64,000 nt of DNA from assembly GCA_022036555.1 (NCBI GenBank), contig CM039122.1:248001-312000 (forward strand), read 5' to 3'. Positions 46,115 through 57,074 of the stretch are shown here, one piece after another. Every line of letters begins with the position of its first letter. Positions within the stretch are counted from its first letter, which is position 1. This DNA comes from Microstegium vimineum. Its lineage: Eukaryota; Streptophyta; Magnoliopsida; Poales; Poaceae. Under the pieces are notes generated by a model, which was not told the DNA's origin, searched no databases, and saw only the letters and a program-made list of their open reading frames with translations. Made by a program: the position numbers and the translations under genes.

Positions 46115-48529
46115 TCACTTGCCCTCCTCCACAATCCTGACGACATTCTTGACACCATCCCTCATCTCCTTTGGGATGGCTCCGCCTTCTGGGAGATCAA
46201 ACTTCCTGCGGCTAAGTGTCCTCGGCTTCCCTGGTGGCTGAGGGTCCACAATCTCCAGCATCCCCTCAAGTTCCTCAAGCATGGATCTCTTTGCATTGCG
46301 GACCATGTAGTCTGGTCCCTGTTTAGCACAACGGAATGCAGTGACAAATGTAACAGGGTCATAAGGAGATTATTGTCTCATCAAATCGTTGACAGGGCAA
46401 CATGAATTTCAGCAAGACAACATTAAAGAGTTTAGAGTGCATTGGGCGATGCAGTTTAAGTTACAGTCTGTGCTATGAACATATATAGGAGATTCTTTGC
46501 AATTGTGTCCTTAGATTGTGATCCAGCACATAAATCGAGAGCTTAAAGGTGCATGGAATTGTGAGGTGGATCAAATAGTGGCTACAGGAAGAAATGTTTG
46601 ACATTATAAGCAATTGATGCTGTGAAATAATGACTATATGACTTGAATTCTTACCACCAAACCTCCTAAATTACTAGGAAGAGCAAATTTAATTTTCTGG
46701 GAACTGACAAAGGCAGTCATAACAAACATTATCTATACCGATGATTATGCAATGAAATTAACTGTGCAAATAAGAAGTCAACTCTATTACATGTTCTACT
46801 TTCTTTTTAGGCAGTGCAACATGTTTGATAGTATATAAAATCCTAGTGACAACATCACAGAACATGTTAACATCTCTATATCCTGGATGACGTCAGTAAC
46901 AAGGCACTTTCTAGTACTCAAAACAACATTGCACAGTGCTGACAGATTCTTGTGTGATCAATCATAATAAACAGCACAGCAGTTGTTATTTGCTGAAATC
47001 ACAGCTGCGTATGCTGAATTTTATGCAGCATGCAGGTTTGATATTTGATATTGACTACCGAAGCAGCATCAAACAGACTGATAATTTACCTCAAGGGCAT
47101 CAACGGTCAGTAGCAGGACAATGATCTTCTCAGCAAACCTCTGGTGCTCTTCAGTGTCATGCGCGATGCGGCGGCGGTATGAGATGTTGTAGAAAAAGGA
47201 CCTGATCTCCTTGAGCTTGGCCTTCGCGACCGCAAGATCGCGAAGGCAACGGAGCACCTGGGAGCGATGGGCCAGGTGCGCCCTGTAGTTCATCTGGATG
47301 AACAGCGCGGCATCCTGTGGGGAAAGTTCCTTCCTCTTGCCCTTGCAGTGGTTCATTTCAAAAGCCTAGGGAGAAGAGGCATGATGTTAGTACTCAGTAG
47401 TCAGTACAGGTAAACAAGTTCAGTTCAGTGTTAGTATTTGTAGCTGAATGTCACTATCAACCTTGCCCTTAAGAAAGAATGCATTGTTGGAAACAGTCTC
47501 GAAAGGACATTGACACCTCCATAACACTGATAACTAACCTCACCACCCAAAATCCAAGTGTTCCATGGACGGGTTAGTTAGCAAGTGAAGCCAGACAGAT
47601 TGGAAATGGCATGTCACATTTCACACAGATCTATCTAACCGAGCTCGAAACCTAGCAGCAGGAACTGACCACCTAAAACTAAAAATTAAGCTGAAACCTT
47701 TTGACCAAATCCACCTTCAAATTATAATCGTCCTCCTACTACGTCATATAAAAGTTGAAAGATGTCATCTGACCTTTCTGATGGCGACGCATCCAGCAGT
47801 GTTATCCTGGATCTCAACGATCTCCAGATTCCCCTTGTTCGTTTTCTGCTGCAGCAGCTTATCCTCCTTGACTTTCTTCTTCTTACCCCCCTCATTGTGC
47901 TTCTTCTCCTTGTTGTCGTCATCATGGTCCTCGTCGTCGCCATAGGTCTCCTCGACAGAGTAAGAGTTAGACCAAGGCTCAAGGTAACCCTTACCCTTGA
48001 TCTCCTTGGCCCACTTGACCTTAGTGGCGCCGCCAGCGCCGGAGGGGGACGCCTTGGACTCCCACTTCCACTTGCGGTCGAATCCGTCGTGGTGCGGCGT
48101 CCTGAGCTCCGCCTCCCACTTTAGGTTCCTGCCCCCGCCGGGCTTGTCCTCCGCGGTCCACTTCACCTTCCTGCCGCCGTGGGACTCGGCGGCGTAGGTG
48201 TACTTGCGTCGCGGTGGGGCGGGGGCGAGCGCGCGCTCGAGGGCGGAGACGCGGTGGCTTAGCGCGTCGAGGAGGAACGGGTCGGCGGAGTCGAAGGATG
48301 GGTGCCGGGGTGGGAGGAGGAGGTCGAGTTCGATGTCGAAGGTGTCGATCGGGGAGAGGGTCGGGTAGAAGGGGTGGTGATCGTCGAGGAGGAAGCGGTG
48401 GTGGTGGGCGGAGATGTAGGGGCAGGAGGAGGTTGTAGGGAAGGGGAAGGAGGAGAAGAAGGGGTCGTACTCGTCGTCGACGGTGGCGTGGAGGTCCAGG
48501 AGACGGTGGAAGTAGCGATCGCGGCTCAT
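46115..48529 (-). CDS. BAG7-type BAG-domain co-chaperone with IQ motif
   Basis: Three exons, 47774-48529, 47090-47365 and 46115-46318, all in phase 0, encode 411 residues. The N-terminal half is Pro/Asp/His-rich and then basic, with WTAED and KKKKVKEDK stretches. An IQ calmodulin-binding motif opens exon 2 (LFIQMNYRAHLAHRSQ, about 273-288). The BAG domain follows through exon 2 into exon 3 (about 290-370; AKAKLKEIRSFFYN, AEKIIVLLLTVDALE, MVRNAKRSMLEELEGMLE). BAG domains bind the Hsp70 ATPase domain. IQ plus BAG with this N-terminus is the layout of plant BAG7, an ER-associated factor that in Arabidopsis moves to the nucleus on stress. The basic stretch could serve as a nuclear signal. BAG5 is shorter and BAG6 far longer, so BAG7 is preferred. 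Confidence 0.9.
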
Positions 48530-49108
48530 GGTGGACGGGGAAGTGGGTGGGGACTGGGGAGCCGCGGCGGGTAGGATGATGGCGACGGACGGGGGAAGGA
48601 AGGAGAAGAAGACAGAGGCTGATGCCTGGCCTGATGAGCAAGTGACTGCCGTGCCCCTCGCTGGTTTGATTTAGACGATGCGAGGACGGGGGTAAAACGG
48701 GAAGGCGAAGAAGGACCAATCGAGTCGATCTTTTGCCATGGCCATGATGAAGATGAAGCGCAGGTGAGGCGTGCTGGTTTGACTTGAGTGCACGCAGGGG
48801 CCACGCTACCTACTCCAAACAGGGGAATCTTGCTTTGTGGGCTGTGGCAGCACCTCCGCATCGGGATTCGAGATGGCATGCGTGCTTGCTGGTCCCGTTC
48901 CTGCTGCGGCTCACGTGTTCGTGCTTGTTCACACCGAGACCGAGACCCGACCAAGCAGAGCAGAGTGGAGTGGCAGACAGCACGAGATCCTCATCCAATC
49001 TCACCGGGCGGGACCCCACCCACCTGCCCAGGCAGCGGCCATTGCCGAGCAGCGAGCATGGCCAGGAAACAGAGACCGCCGTCACGCACGCCCTGTTGTG
49101 TGTGTTTT

Positions 49109-49147
49109 GAAGAAGAAGAAAGAAGAAGAAGAAGAAGAAGAAGAAGA
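49109..49147. repeat. (GAA)n microsatellite
   Basis: About 12 GAA/AGA trinucleotide units with one interruption lie upstream of the BAG gene. Confidence 0.95.
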
Positions 49148-49924
49148 GGAGGAAGAGAAGGCCGCCATGCGTATACGGGCCTAGCACGCATAGCGGCCCA
49201 AATATCTGAGCTAAGAAGGCGGCCTGCTCCACGTCCGTCTTCTGAAAGCCCACATACCAAGGCTTAGTTGCGGAGGCCCATCCTATTTTTCTTTTTCATT
49301 CAAGTTCATTATTCATACTGGTTGAACGTTGAAACGTGAGAGGACTGACATTTTCAGGCAGCATTACGCGTCCAACATTTGGAGTCACCAAAACGCGCTC
49401 ATCAGTGAGGAACATATACGTATACCATTTAGCAGAAAACTTTATTAAAACTGTTTGATTATTTATATCTTGGTCGGTGTGCCGTTGCCGTTGTCGTCGG
49501 ACACTACTACCGGGCGGAAGAAGCCAGCTGAGGATTCAAACCTTGGAGAAGAATTCAAGGCGTTGAAAGGAAAAAGAAAAATTAGCTGGCTGGCTGGCCG
49601 GCCGCCGCCGGTGCAACCAATGCAAATACTGGATGCAGCAGCCCGCCGGAATGGGAAATGAAGCTGCTACCTGCTGCTGGTTTTGGGTTTCAATTCAAGT
49701 CATCGTGGCCTGGCCGGGCGACGACATGTCGTCTCTCCTTCCTTGCTTGCAGCAGGGCTCCAGATCTCCGTACTAGATAGTAGTAGTGTTTACATTTGTT
49801 TTCATGTCCCTAGCTAAGCTAGCTGCTGCTTTGCTTTATTACTTTAATTTGCTTGGGGATCAATCCATCCAATTCCAATATAATGCGTGGTCAATAATGG
49901 ATCGAGTAGCCTAAAGTTGATTTG

Positions 49925-50350
49925 GCCGGCCTATTGGGACCTCGCCATATCCCCGGGACCTTATGAGTCTGCTGACCAGAAGAAGGTCTAGCTCTCGAGG
50001 CCTTGCTCGCCAAGGAAGATCTAGATAGATAGACTCGGATCATTTGCCTTAAGGGACCGATCGCAATCTGTTAGGATATGGAAATTGTAACCCTACTCTC
50101 CGGCTATATAAGGCGAGCAGAGACCTCCTCGAAAACATCTCTCTCTCACAATCCCTTAGGTCTCACCTATTCCTCGTGTAATCTAATACACACATCAATT
50201 CAGCCACCAAAACACAGGACGTAGGGTATTAAGACAATTTGCCGGCCTGAACCTGTATAAATCGCCATGTCTACGCTCTCTGTGTTACGTTTGATCGTCA
50301 TCGCCACACCTTCGTGGGGTACCCCTAGGTAGGCTGCGACACATATTTCG
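49925..50350 (+). mobile_element. LTR fragment, probably Ty3/gypsy
   Basis: The order CCGGCTATATAAGGCGAGCA (promoter-like TATATAA), CCTCGTGTAATCTAATACAC, GACGTAGGGTATTAAGACAA and CCTGAACCTGTATAAATCGC, ending near GGTAGGCTGCGACA, is typical of grass gypsy LTRs (promoter, then R/U5). No internal gag or pol and no second LTR are seen, so it is a solo or truncated LTR. Confidence 0.65.
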
Positions 50351-50544
50351 TCGACACGGCCAGCATGCATGGTCTAGTCACATATATGCATGTATATGGA
50401 TTGGACCAACAACTGGTCAATGTTGATATTGTTCATGTGTTATGTACTACTTAATTTTGGAATTTAAGACCTATTATATATGTTATTTAGCACTTGTGTA
50501 TACTAAATGGCAGGACAGAGTCTAGGAAAGTAAAGTTTGCTAGG

Positions 50545-50715
50545 CCATCCTCAACGAGGGTTTCATGGTATAGTTTCTAATGTAGCCATATTTTGATAAC
50601 TATGCATTGGAGTTTCATTCTCATGAAATTCTCTCTACTCCCATGAAACTTTTATCATCTCTCTCTTCATCAGCATATTTAATGTCTATGAAATTTTAGT
50701 GAAACCCCATTGAGA
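50545..50715. repeat. MITE-like repeat, GGCCATCCTCAACGAGG type
   Basis: The left end GGCCATCCTCAACGAGGGTT and right end ACCCCATTGAGACTTGCCCT are imperfectly inverted. Internal ATGAAAC/GTTTCAT pairs recur. It is non-coding. Confidence 0.5.
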
Positions 50716-51774
50716 CTTGCCCTAAGGTCGTCATGTGTCATCATCGCATTGTGAATCGCACCAGGCCGGATGTGTGTATCTCAATGCTGCGAGGGCATGT
50801 ATTGTTGAGAAGGTAAAAAAAATCTGTTTCCAACAAAGCTTATAGTTGTTTATACATAATAATACAATAGATTTTTGGTGTGCCATACATGCATACCCCA
50901 AAACCAAATACTGCATCGGTCACAGACACGATGCATGAGGATGTTTCCTTGGAAGGGACCGAGAAATAGACTTGTGACTTGTCAAACAACCTTGTGAAAC
51001 ACGCAGTAGCTAGTCGGCTGGTCGTACCATCTTGGCTTCCTTCGTTACTTGAATTCTAGCTTCTCGATCAGCTGACGAATGATCGTCCTTTCCTCCTATC
51101 CATCCTTTCCAAGTCGCCGGTTTTGACAAGGGAGAGACCTGCCTGACCCCGAAAGAGACCACCGTACCATGCATCTCACCCTTTTGTCATCTATATATAT
51201 TCCACATCATCTAGATTGTCGTCGTATATTTTTTTTCCACTCTTCACTCACCTTGCATCTTCCTTGGAAGCTTCCATGAATATATGATGATATGTCTTTC
51301 GTATCGTACCTGTCATTTCAGGCAGCCCACTCCAAATACAGGGCGTTCCCCCTAACTTCTCTTATATTATAAGTGTGCTCGAGCGTTACAACGGAATATA
51401 TATCACGACCATTAGCAGATTAGCTACGAACACTAATAGGGACTCATACTCTGGAGACTGCCCCAACGACAACAAGGATAGCACTGACATGTTATTGAAT
51501 TCCCTGACGAACATATATATATAGAAACTCGGCAATATAGCTAGCTTCATAAAATCGAAAAAGGTATATATGAGGACGACGGGTCTCTCTGAACACACGA
51601 CAGAAAAGGTAGTAATAATAGGACAAAAAGAAAAAAATTAGGATTCATATTCATCTTACTAATGATCGGAGAGATCTATTTTGATTAGGATTTAATTAAA
51701 TTAGGATTCCTATTTGAGGAGATGTATTTAGATTAGATTTCCTAACTATGTGCAGGTTAATTACCTTAAAAAGT

Positions 51775-52045
51775 TCTCGCACCCTATTTGCCAAACCAAA
51801 TCACTCATCCAACAGTTTAACATCCAACTCAACAAATTTTAGCAACTTGAGAAATCTCTGTCCTCCACGTGCATATATCCTTTTTTTTAGAGTTCCACGT
51901 GCATATATCCGCGTAGAGGTATAAGGGCACAAATTAATTTTATTTCATTCTCCATTTTTTTTTCATTTGCCATATATTGTAGTAAGTTATCAAATCACGA
52001 TATTTACCAAATAAACTTTGGTAAACCAGTGGAATTGCTCTATGA
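51775..52045. repeat. Dispersed MITE-like repeat, copy 2
   Basis: Collinear with the right three quarters of 895-1330: CATCCAACTCAACAAATTTT, CACGTGCATATATCC (itself duplicated here), ACAAATTAATTTTATTTCA and TTATCAAATCACGATATTT. It has lost an internal piece. Confidence 0.6.
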
Positions 52046-52288
52046 TTGGAGAGATCTCTTTACTTGGTTATAAAAAGAATAATTGAGGATGAATAAATGC
52101 CGTCACTGTTGGTCACGATGATGATCCAAATGCAGAAATCAGTATTACCAGTAGTATCAAACACATAGTAGTAGTTTTATTGAACACGCACCCGGTGTAT
52201 TACTAGTGTAAGTACTCAAGATCAAGAGACGTACTACGGTAACATTACGAGGATCCAAAATTAAACACGACGAGATGATCGAGATGAA

Positions 52289-54082
52289 TCAGAGGCCGAG
52301 GAGTTGGCAGTTGTCCCAGAGCGTCTTGGCGGAGCGGCGAAGCCTCCTGGCCTCCTCTTCGGTGAGCTCCATCTCAGCGACGCCCTGGACGCCGGCGCGT
52401 CCGAGCCTCGCGGGGAGGCTGAGGAAGACGTGGCTGTCGTCAGGGATGCCGTGGAAGCCGCTGGCGAGCACGGAGACCGGGTGGATGCGTCGCTGGTCGC
52501 GGAGCAGCGACGCGGCGAGGCTTGCCACCGAGTAGCCGATGGCCCAGGAGGTGTAGCCTTTCAGGCTGATCACCTCGTACGCGCTGCCCACGACGGCGCG
52601 GCGGATGCCCTCCAGCGCCTCCTCGTCGAAGCTGCGGTGGCTCTCCTGTAGCGACTTTAGCACTGGCATCCCTGCCACGCTCACGCTTGACCATACCGCC
52701 ACCGAGCTGTCGCCGTGCTCGCCCACCATGTACGCCTGCAACGCAAACATGCCATGCCATGGCAGTTGATTTTATAATAAATTAATTAACTGAATGAATG
52801 CTCAACTAACATAAACTCAACTCAGGGCATGATTGGTTATCTTTCGGCACTAGTCTAGTGTATTAAAAATAAACTAGTTATAAAACTAATTACATGCCCC
52901 TATTAAGCTAAGCGTCGTGATGTACTCCTACCATCTTATCCCATGGCTACCAGAAAAGAGGCATCCTCAATGGTGTCTTTGTAGTGGCCGTCATCATGGT
53001 TCATGGACTGTGTGTGTGGTAGACCGTACTAACTAGAACTAGTCGTGCTTCTGGTTGAATGTGCAAAGACCATTTTCTTAAGCAGAAGCAGGGGCACTGC
53101 ACGGGGAGACCACCTTGTGACAGACTTGAATAATAAAAGGTGGTCGGCACAAGGAGACAGCCAGCCGGTTAAGGGATCCCTAAATTTTTAGAACAACTAG
53201 AGAAGTAAAGTGAGATGAGATGAAAGTGATGTGAGCTGAGCAGGGAGACACTGGAGGAGTCGTCACATGCCTCCTCTTGCCACGGGTACACCACTGCCAA
53301 GGGGAACTGATGCCTCTGCGTGGCCACTGGCCGGGCCTGGCCCCACCACTCACTCATGTCTCGTCACGGACACAGGGCGCGGGAATCGAACCCAGAAAAA
53401 AAGAAAGAAAGAAAGAAAGAAAAAGAGCGACGCCGGCGACTGACGCACGCACCTGTACGTCCTGGGCGTTGACGTCGAGGTGCTCGGCGAGGAGGAACCT
53501 GAACCTGGACGAGTCAAGGTTGGTTCCGGACCCGATGACGCGGCTAGGCGGGAACCCGGACAGCTTCCAAGCGACGTACGTGAGCACGTCGACGGGGTTG
53601 GAGACGACGAGCAGAAGCGCGTCGGGGGACTGCTCCGCCAGCGCCGGCACGATCTTCCGGAACAGCGCCACGTTCCGCTGCAGCAGGTTCAGCCTCGTCT
53701 CCCCCGGGATCTGCCGCGCGCCGGCGGTCACGATGGCCAGGTCCGAGCCTTTGGTCACGGACATGTCCGTGTCGGAGACGAGACGTGTGCGTGGGAGGAA
53801 CGCCGCCGCGTGCTGTAGGTCTAGCATCTCCCCCCGGAGCTTGTCCGGGAGCGCGTCCACTAGCGCGATCTCGTCGGCCAGGTCCCGCGTCAGGATCGTC
53901 TGCGCTATCGCCATCCCCACGTTGCCCGCGCCGATCACGGATACCTTCGTCAGCCTACGCCGGTGCGCCGACGGGGTCGTCACGGCCCCGCCTTCGCTGG
54001 AGGAGGATACCGGGCGGAAGAAGCCCGACGACGCGTCGCCGGCGTTGAACCCCAGCTCCGACAGCGACGACGCCTTCTTCAT
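52289..54082 (-). CDS. LDH: L-lactate dehydrogenase
   Basis: Two exons, 53453-54082 and 52289-52735, joined in phase 0, encode 358 residues, the normal plant length. It reduces pyruvate to L-lactate with NADH in the cytosol and supports glycolysis under low oxygen. Landmarks are the dinucleotide loop GAGNVG (51-56), Asp76 for NAD, substrate loop GARQIPGETR (121-130) with Gln124, Asn162 in SNPVD, Asp190 and Arg193 in NLDSSRF, and catalytic His217 in GEHGDS. Gln124 is the residue that marks lactate rather than malate specificity. The first ATG after the leader (MKKASSLSEL) gives the usual N-terminal extension. The intron (52736-53452) carries an AAAG microsatellite. Confidence 0.95.
53395..53424. 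repeat. (AAAG)n microsatellite in the LDH intron
   Basis: About six AAAG units lie roughly 30 bp from the donor of the single LDH intron. Confidence 0.9.
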
Positions 54083-54288
54083 CTCGCAGCTGGCTTGTGA
54101 TTGTGATCTGCTGCTGCTGCGGATGGCAAGTTTAATCACTACTCGTATCAATTACCGGCGGATCGGATCGGATTAGATTGAGAGGCTTTCCTTTTTCCTT
54201 GCCTGAGATGAGATTGGTGGATGTGTAGAAATGGAAAATGGCAATGGCTACTTGTAGGAGGAGGACTGGAGGAGAAAGGTCCATCCTG

Positions 54289-54297
54289 CTATTTATA
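54289..54297 (-). promoter_or_regulatory. TATA box of the LDH gene
   Basis: TATAAATAG on the minus strand lies about 207 bp upstream of the ATG, a normal distance for a leader of about 175 bases. Confidence 0.65.
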
Positions 54298-55259
54298 TTC
54301 AAAATTCCATTTATACCCTCACTGAAAACCGCTTACCGCAGCGGTTTGCTAACAGTTTACATGCTGGAGCTGATGGCTTTAATATGCCCCCCTCTCTTGT
54401 ACTATCATAATAATATTTTATTAAATGTACAATGTTTTTAAAAGTTCCTGTTTCCTGTGAAACAAGTTTTATCTTTTTAACCACCAATTACCTAATAAAA
54501 TTCCAAATAACTTAAAACCAAAACAAAAATTGATGCCACTAGATTTTATTGTAAAAAAGTGATTTCACTACTTAAAACATCATAATATATTTCATACCGA
54601 CTTGCTATCATCTTTAGGACGGTGTCACTTGCATCTTGTTGGAAGTTGGAATCAGACCGAGTTCGCATATTCTATTAGCACCAACGAGTAGTAACCCTTC
54701 TAATTATATAAAATTATTTAAAAACATGACGCTTTTGCTTTCCTTTGAGCGTCTTGTTCGAAAGTACTCTAGCCGGTATACGTGCATGTAGTATACCGGC
54801 GGAGAAAGATCATCAATCAACAATACAAAAGGTGTGTAGTACATGGTTTTGTTACCTTTTTAAAAAATAATAATAATATTTGTAACTTGAAATGGAGGCA
54901 GTAGTATAGTAGCTACAACTCAGTTTATTTTATCAGATCAGCAGTGGAACATCGGATTAGAGTATACTATATACAAATCCATGTACTAGTAGTAAAAAAC
55001 CAGGGAAGCTAGTAGTTTATTGCTCTCGATTCTGGAAAGGTTCCTATCGACCGGAAAAGCAAAAGCTGCAGCCAAATCGCTGAAACGAAATGAAAGTAGC
55101 AGCCCAGCCAGCTGTCGTGGCGAGGCAAATCCTGGAGCTGCGCAGCCGGTTTTCATTGACCAGACTACTTGGGAGTTGGGACCTGACCTGACCAACCGTG
55201 CCAAAAACCACTCACTCTTGTATCACCGACATTAGAGCTGCTGCATCATGTTTTATCTA

Positions 55260-55528
55260 GGCCTTGTTTAGTTCTTAAATTGAGACCAAATTACACTATA
55301 AAAAAATAAGATTCTCCGTCACATCAAAATGCCGGCACATATATGGAGTATTAAATGTAGATGAAATTAAAAAATAATTGCACAGTTTTGTTGTACGTTG
55401 CGAGACGAATCTTTTGAGCCTAGTTTAAGAATTTTTGGACAATATTTTACAAATAAAAACAAAACGCTACAGTATACTGGACACTGTACCCCAGAACACC
55501 CGATTCGGCGAACCAACTAAACAAGGCC
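55260..55528. mobile_element. Tourist-like MITE (GGCCTTGTTTAGTT ends, CTA duplication)
   Basis: GGCCTTGTTTAGTT and AACTAAACAAGGCC are perfect 14-bp TIRs flanked by CTA on both sides. A 3-bp duplication and these ends fit the PIF/Harbinger (Tourist-like) class common in grasses. The element is 269 bp and intact. A truncated copy lies at 24605-24775. Confidence 0.88.
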
Positions 55529-55583
55529 CTAGTTTTGTTCCTTTGTCCAATGGACATTTTGTTTTATTCTATTATATTATATT

Positions 55584-55786
55584 CTGTTTGAGACTGCTCC
55601 ACGAACTCTCCTCCACAAATTTCACTGTAGAGCAGCTCCACAAACTCCATGTTTTTGTGGAGCACCTCTTTAAGTGCTCTCACAACTCCACCTTTTTTTC
55701 TGGAGCTGTGTGCGTAGAACTGAAACTGTTTGACTAAAAAACATAGAGCATGGCTGAAAAATGTAGAGCGGAGCAATCTCAAACAG
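55584..55786. mobile_element. MITE with CTGTTTGAGACTGCTCC ends
   Basis: CTGTTTGAGACTGCTCC and GGAGCAATCTCAAACAG are inverted with one mismatch, giving a 203-bp element just 56 bp from the previous MITE. The interior is rich in GGAGC/GCTCC. The target duplication is unclear. Confidence 0.75.
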
Positions 55787-57074
55787 GCCCTAAGAGTAGA
55801 GAGCATTGTTTCAACTTGTTGAAATCTAACGCTTTTAATGCAAACCGGAACTGACTGATTTTCCATCTGGTGTTCTACTGCTAGCTATGGGTCACGCCAA
55901 GGCTTCTGGATATCGATCATGCCGAATGGCACGACAGAAGAAAAAAAGGAGTGTGTGTTTGTTAGAGTACAAGAACTACTCGAACATAAAAGGTTAAGTA
56001 CACATACAGATACAGCACGAGAGAGTGAATAAAGAGGAAAAAAAACTTATTTATCAATTCCATGCGCCCTTCATTTGATCATCCTTGGATCATCATAATA
56101 ATTCCTTGGAATATCCAATAAGGGGAAAAAATAGAGGAATATAACATTGATATATCAGGAAAAACTAACTAAAACTCAGTGGAAAACATAAAAGATAAAC
56201 TACATGCCATACTATCACCAATCCAATGTTACTCACCTTTGAGATAAACCTAAAGCCTTATCTGTCTAAGCTAAAAGGACCATGACCATACGATCAGTAA
56301 GTCCCAAATATTTTTTGCTAAAAAAACTCCCGTGGAGAAACCCCAAATATGTGTGCGCGCGCGAAATATGTGGTGAAAACCACTACAATATCTGATCAAC
56401 ATGCCGACACCACAAATACAATTGCATCAGTCACATCGGCCAGGATACAAAGAATATAACAAGAGTACACAATTGTTTCAAGATGAAAGAATTGATTCGT
56501 CTCCAAAGAATAAACAGTGATAATAATATACTGTGTATGCGGCTAGTACAGTACACTATAACAACAACACTCTACAGAGCCACCCATGCTTCTCACACTA
56601 CTAGAACACACACCTTCTCTTCTATCCTTCTCCCAAAAGCTTAAAAAGAAACCAAAATGGAGTGGGGTGTGAATTTGTTTGCGTTTAAACAAATTGGGTC
56701 GGGGCAGATTATCTGTACAAGGGCATCTGCATGCTGCTTCTCTTCTCACCTTACACCTGTAAACAAGGCCACCCAACCCTTTCCCTTCTCTCTAAAACAT
56801 TAAACCAACATATATATAGCTACAAAATGTTCAAAAACCCTGCATTTCTATTAGTACAGTTCTGACGCACCTCGATTGATTGTCTAGAGCGCGCCCCAGA
56901 ATCTTGTGCAAAGTCGCACCAGTCCATTCCAACTGTGGCATCCTGTGGTCAGCATTTTCTGGGCGGCTTCTTTTCTGTCACCCGCTTGGGGTTTCTGGAA
57001 TGGTCAGGGGTTGCCATGGCTGCCTTTGTGGATACAAGACATGAGTTGCAACGGTCATGCAGAGCAGTCGCCAG

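Larger units (their letters stand above)
48530..52288. other. Intergenic region between BAG and LDH genes
   Basis: The first few hundred bases are GC-rich and are probably the promoter and 5' leader of the BAG gene. The rest has no supported gene. An LTR fragment and two MITE-like repeats are listed separately. Confidence 0.45.
54298..57074. other. Intergenic region between LDH and SEC16
   Basis: Contains two complete MITEs (55260-55528 and 55584-55786). Otherwise there is no supported gene. The last several hundred bases are probably SEC16 3' untranslated sequence. Confidence 0.5.

Noticed and set aside
53277..54176. 299-codon plus-strand frame opposite LDH exon 1
   Set aside because: Antisense shadow; the minus strand has every LDH catalytic motif.
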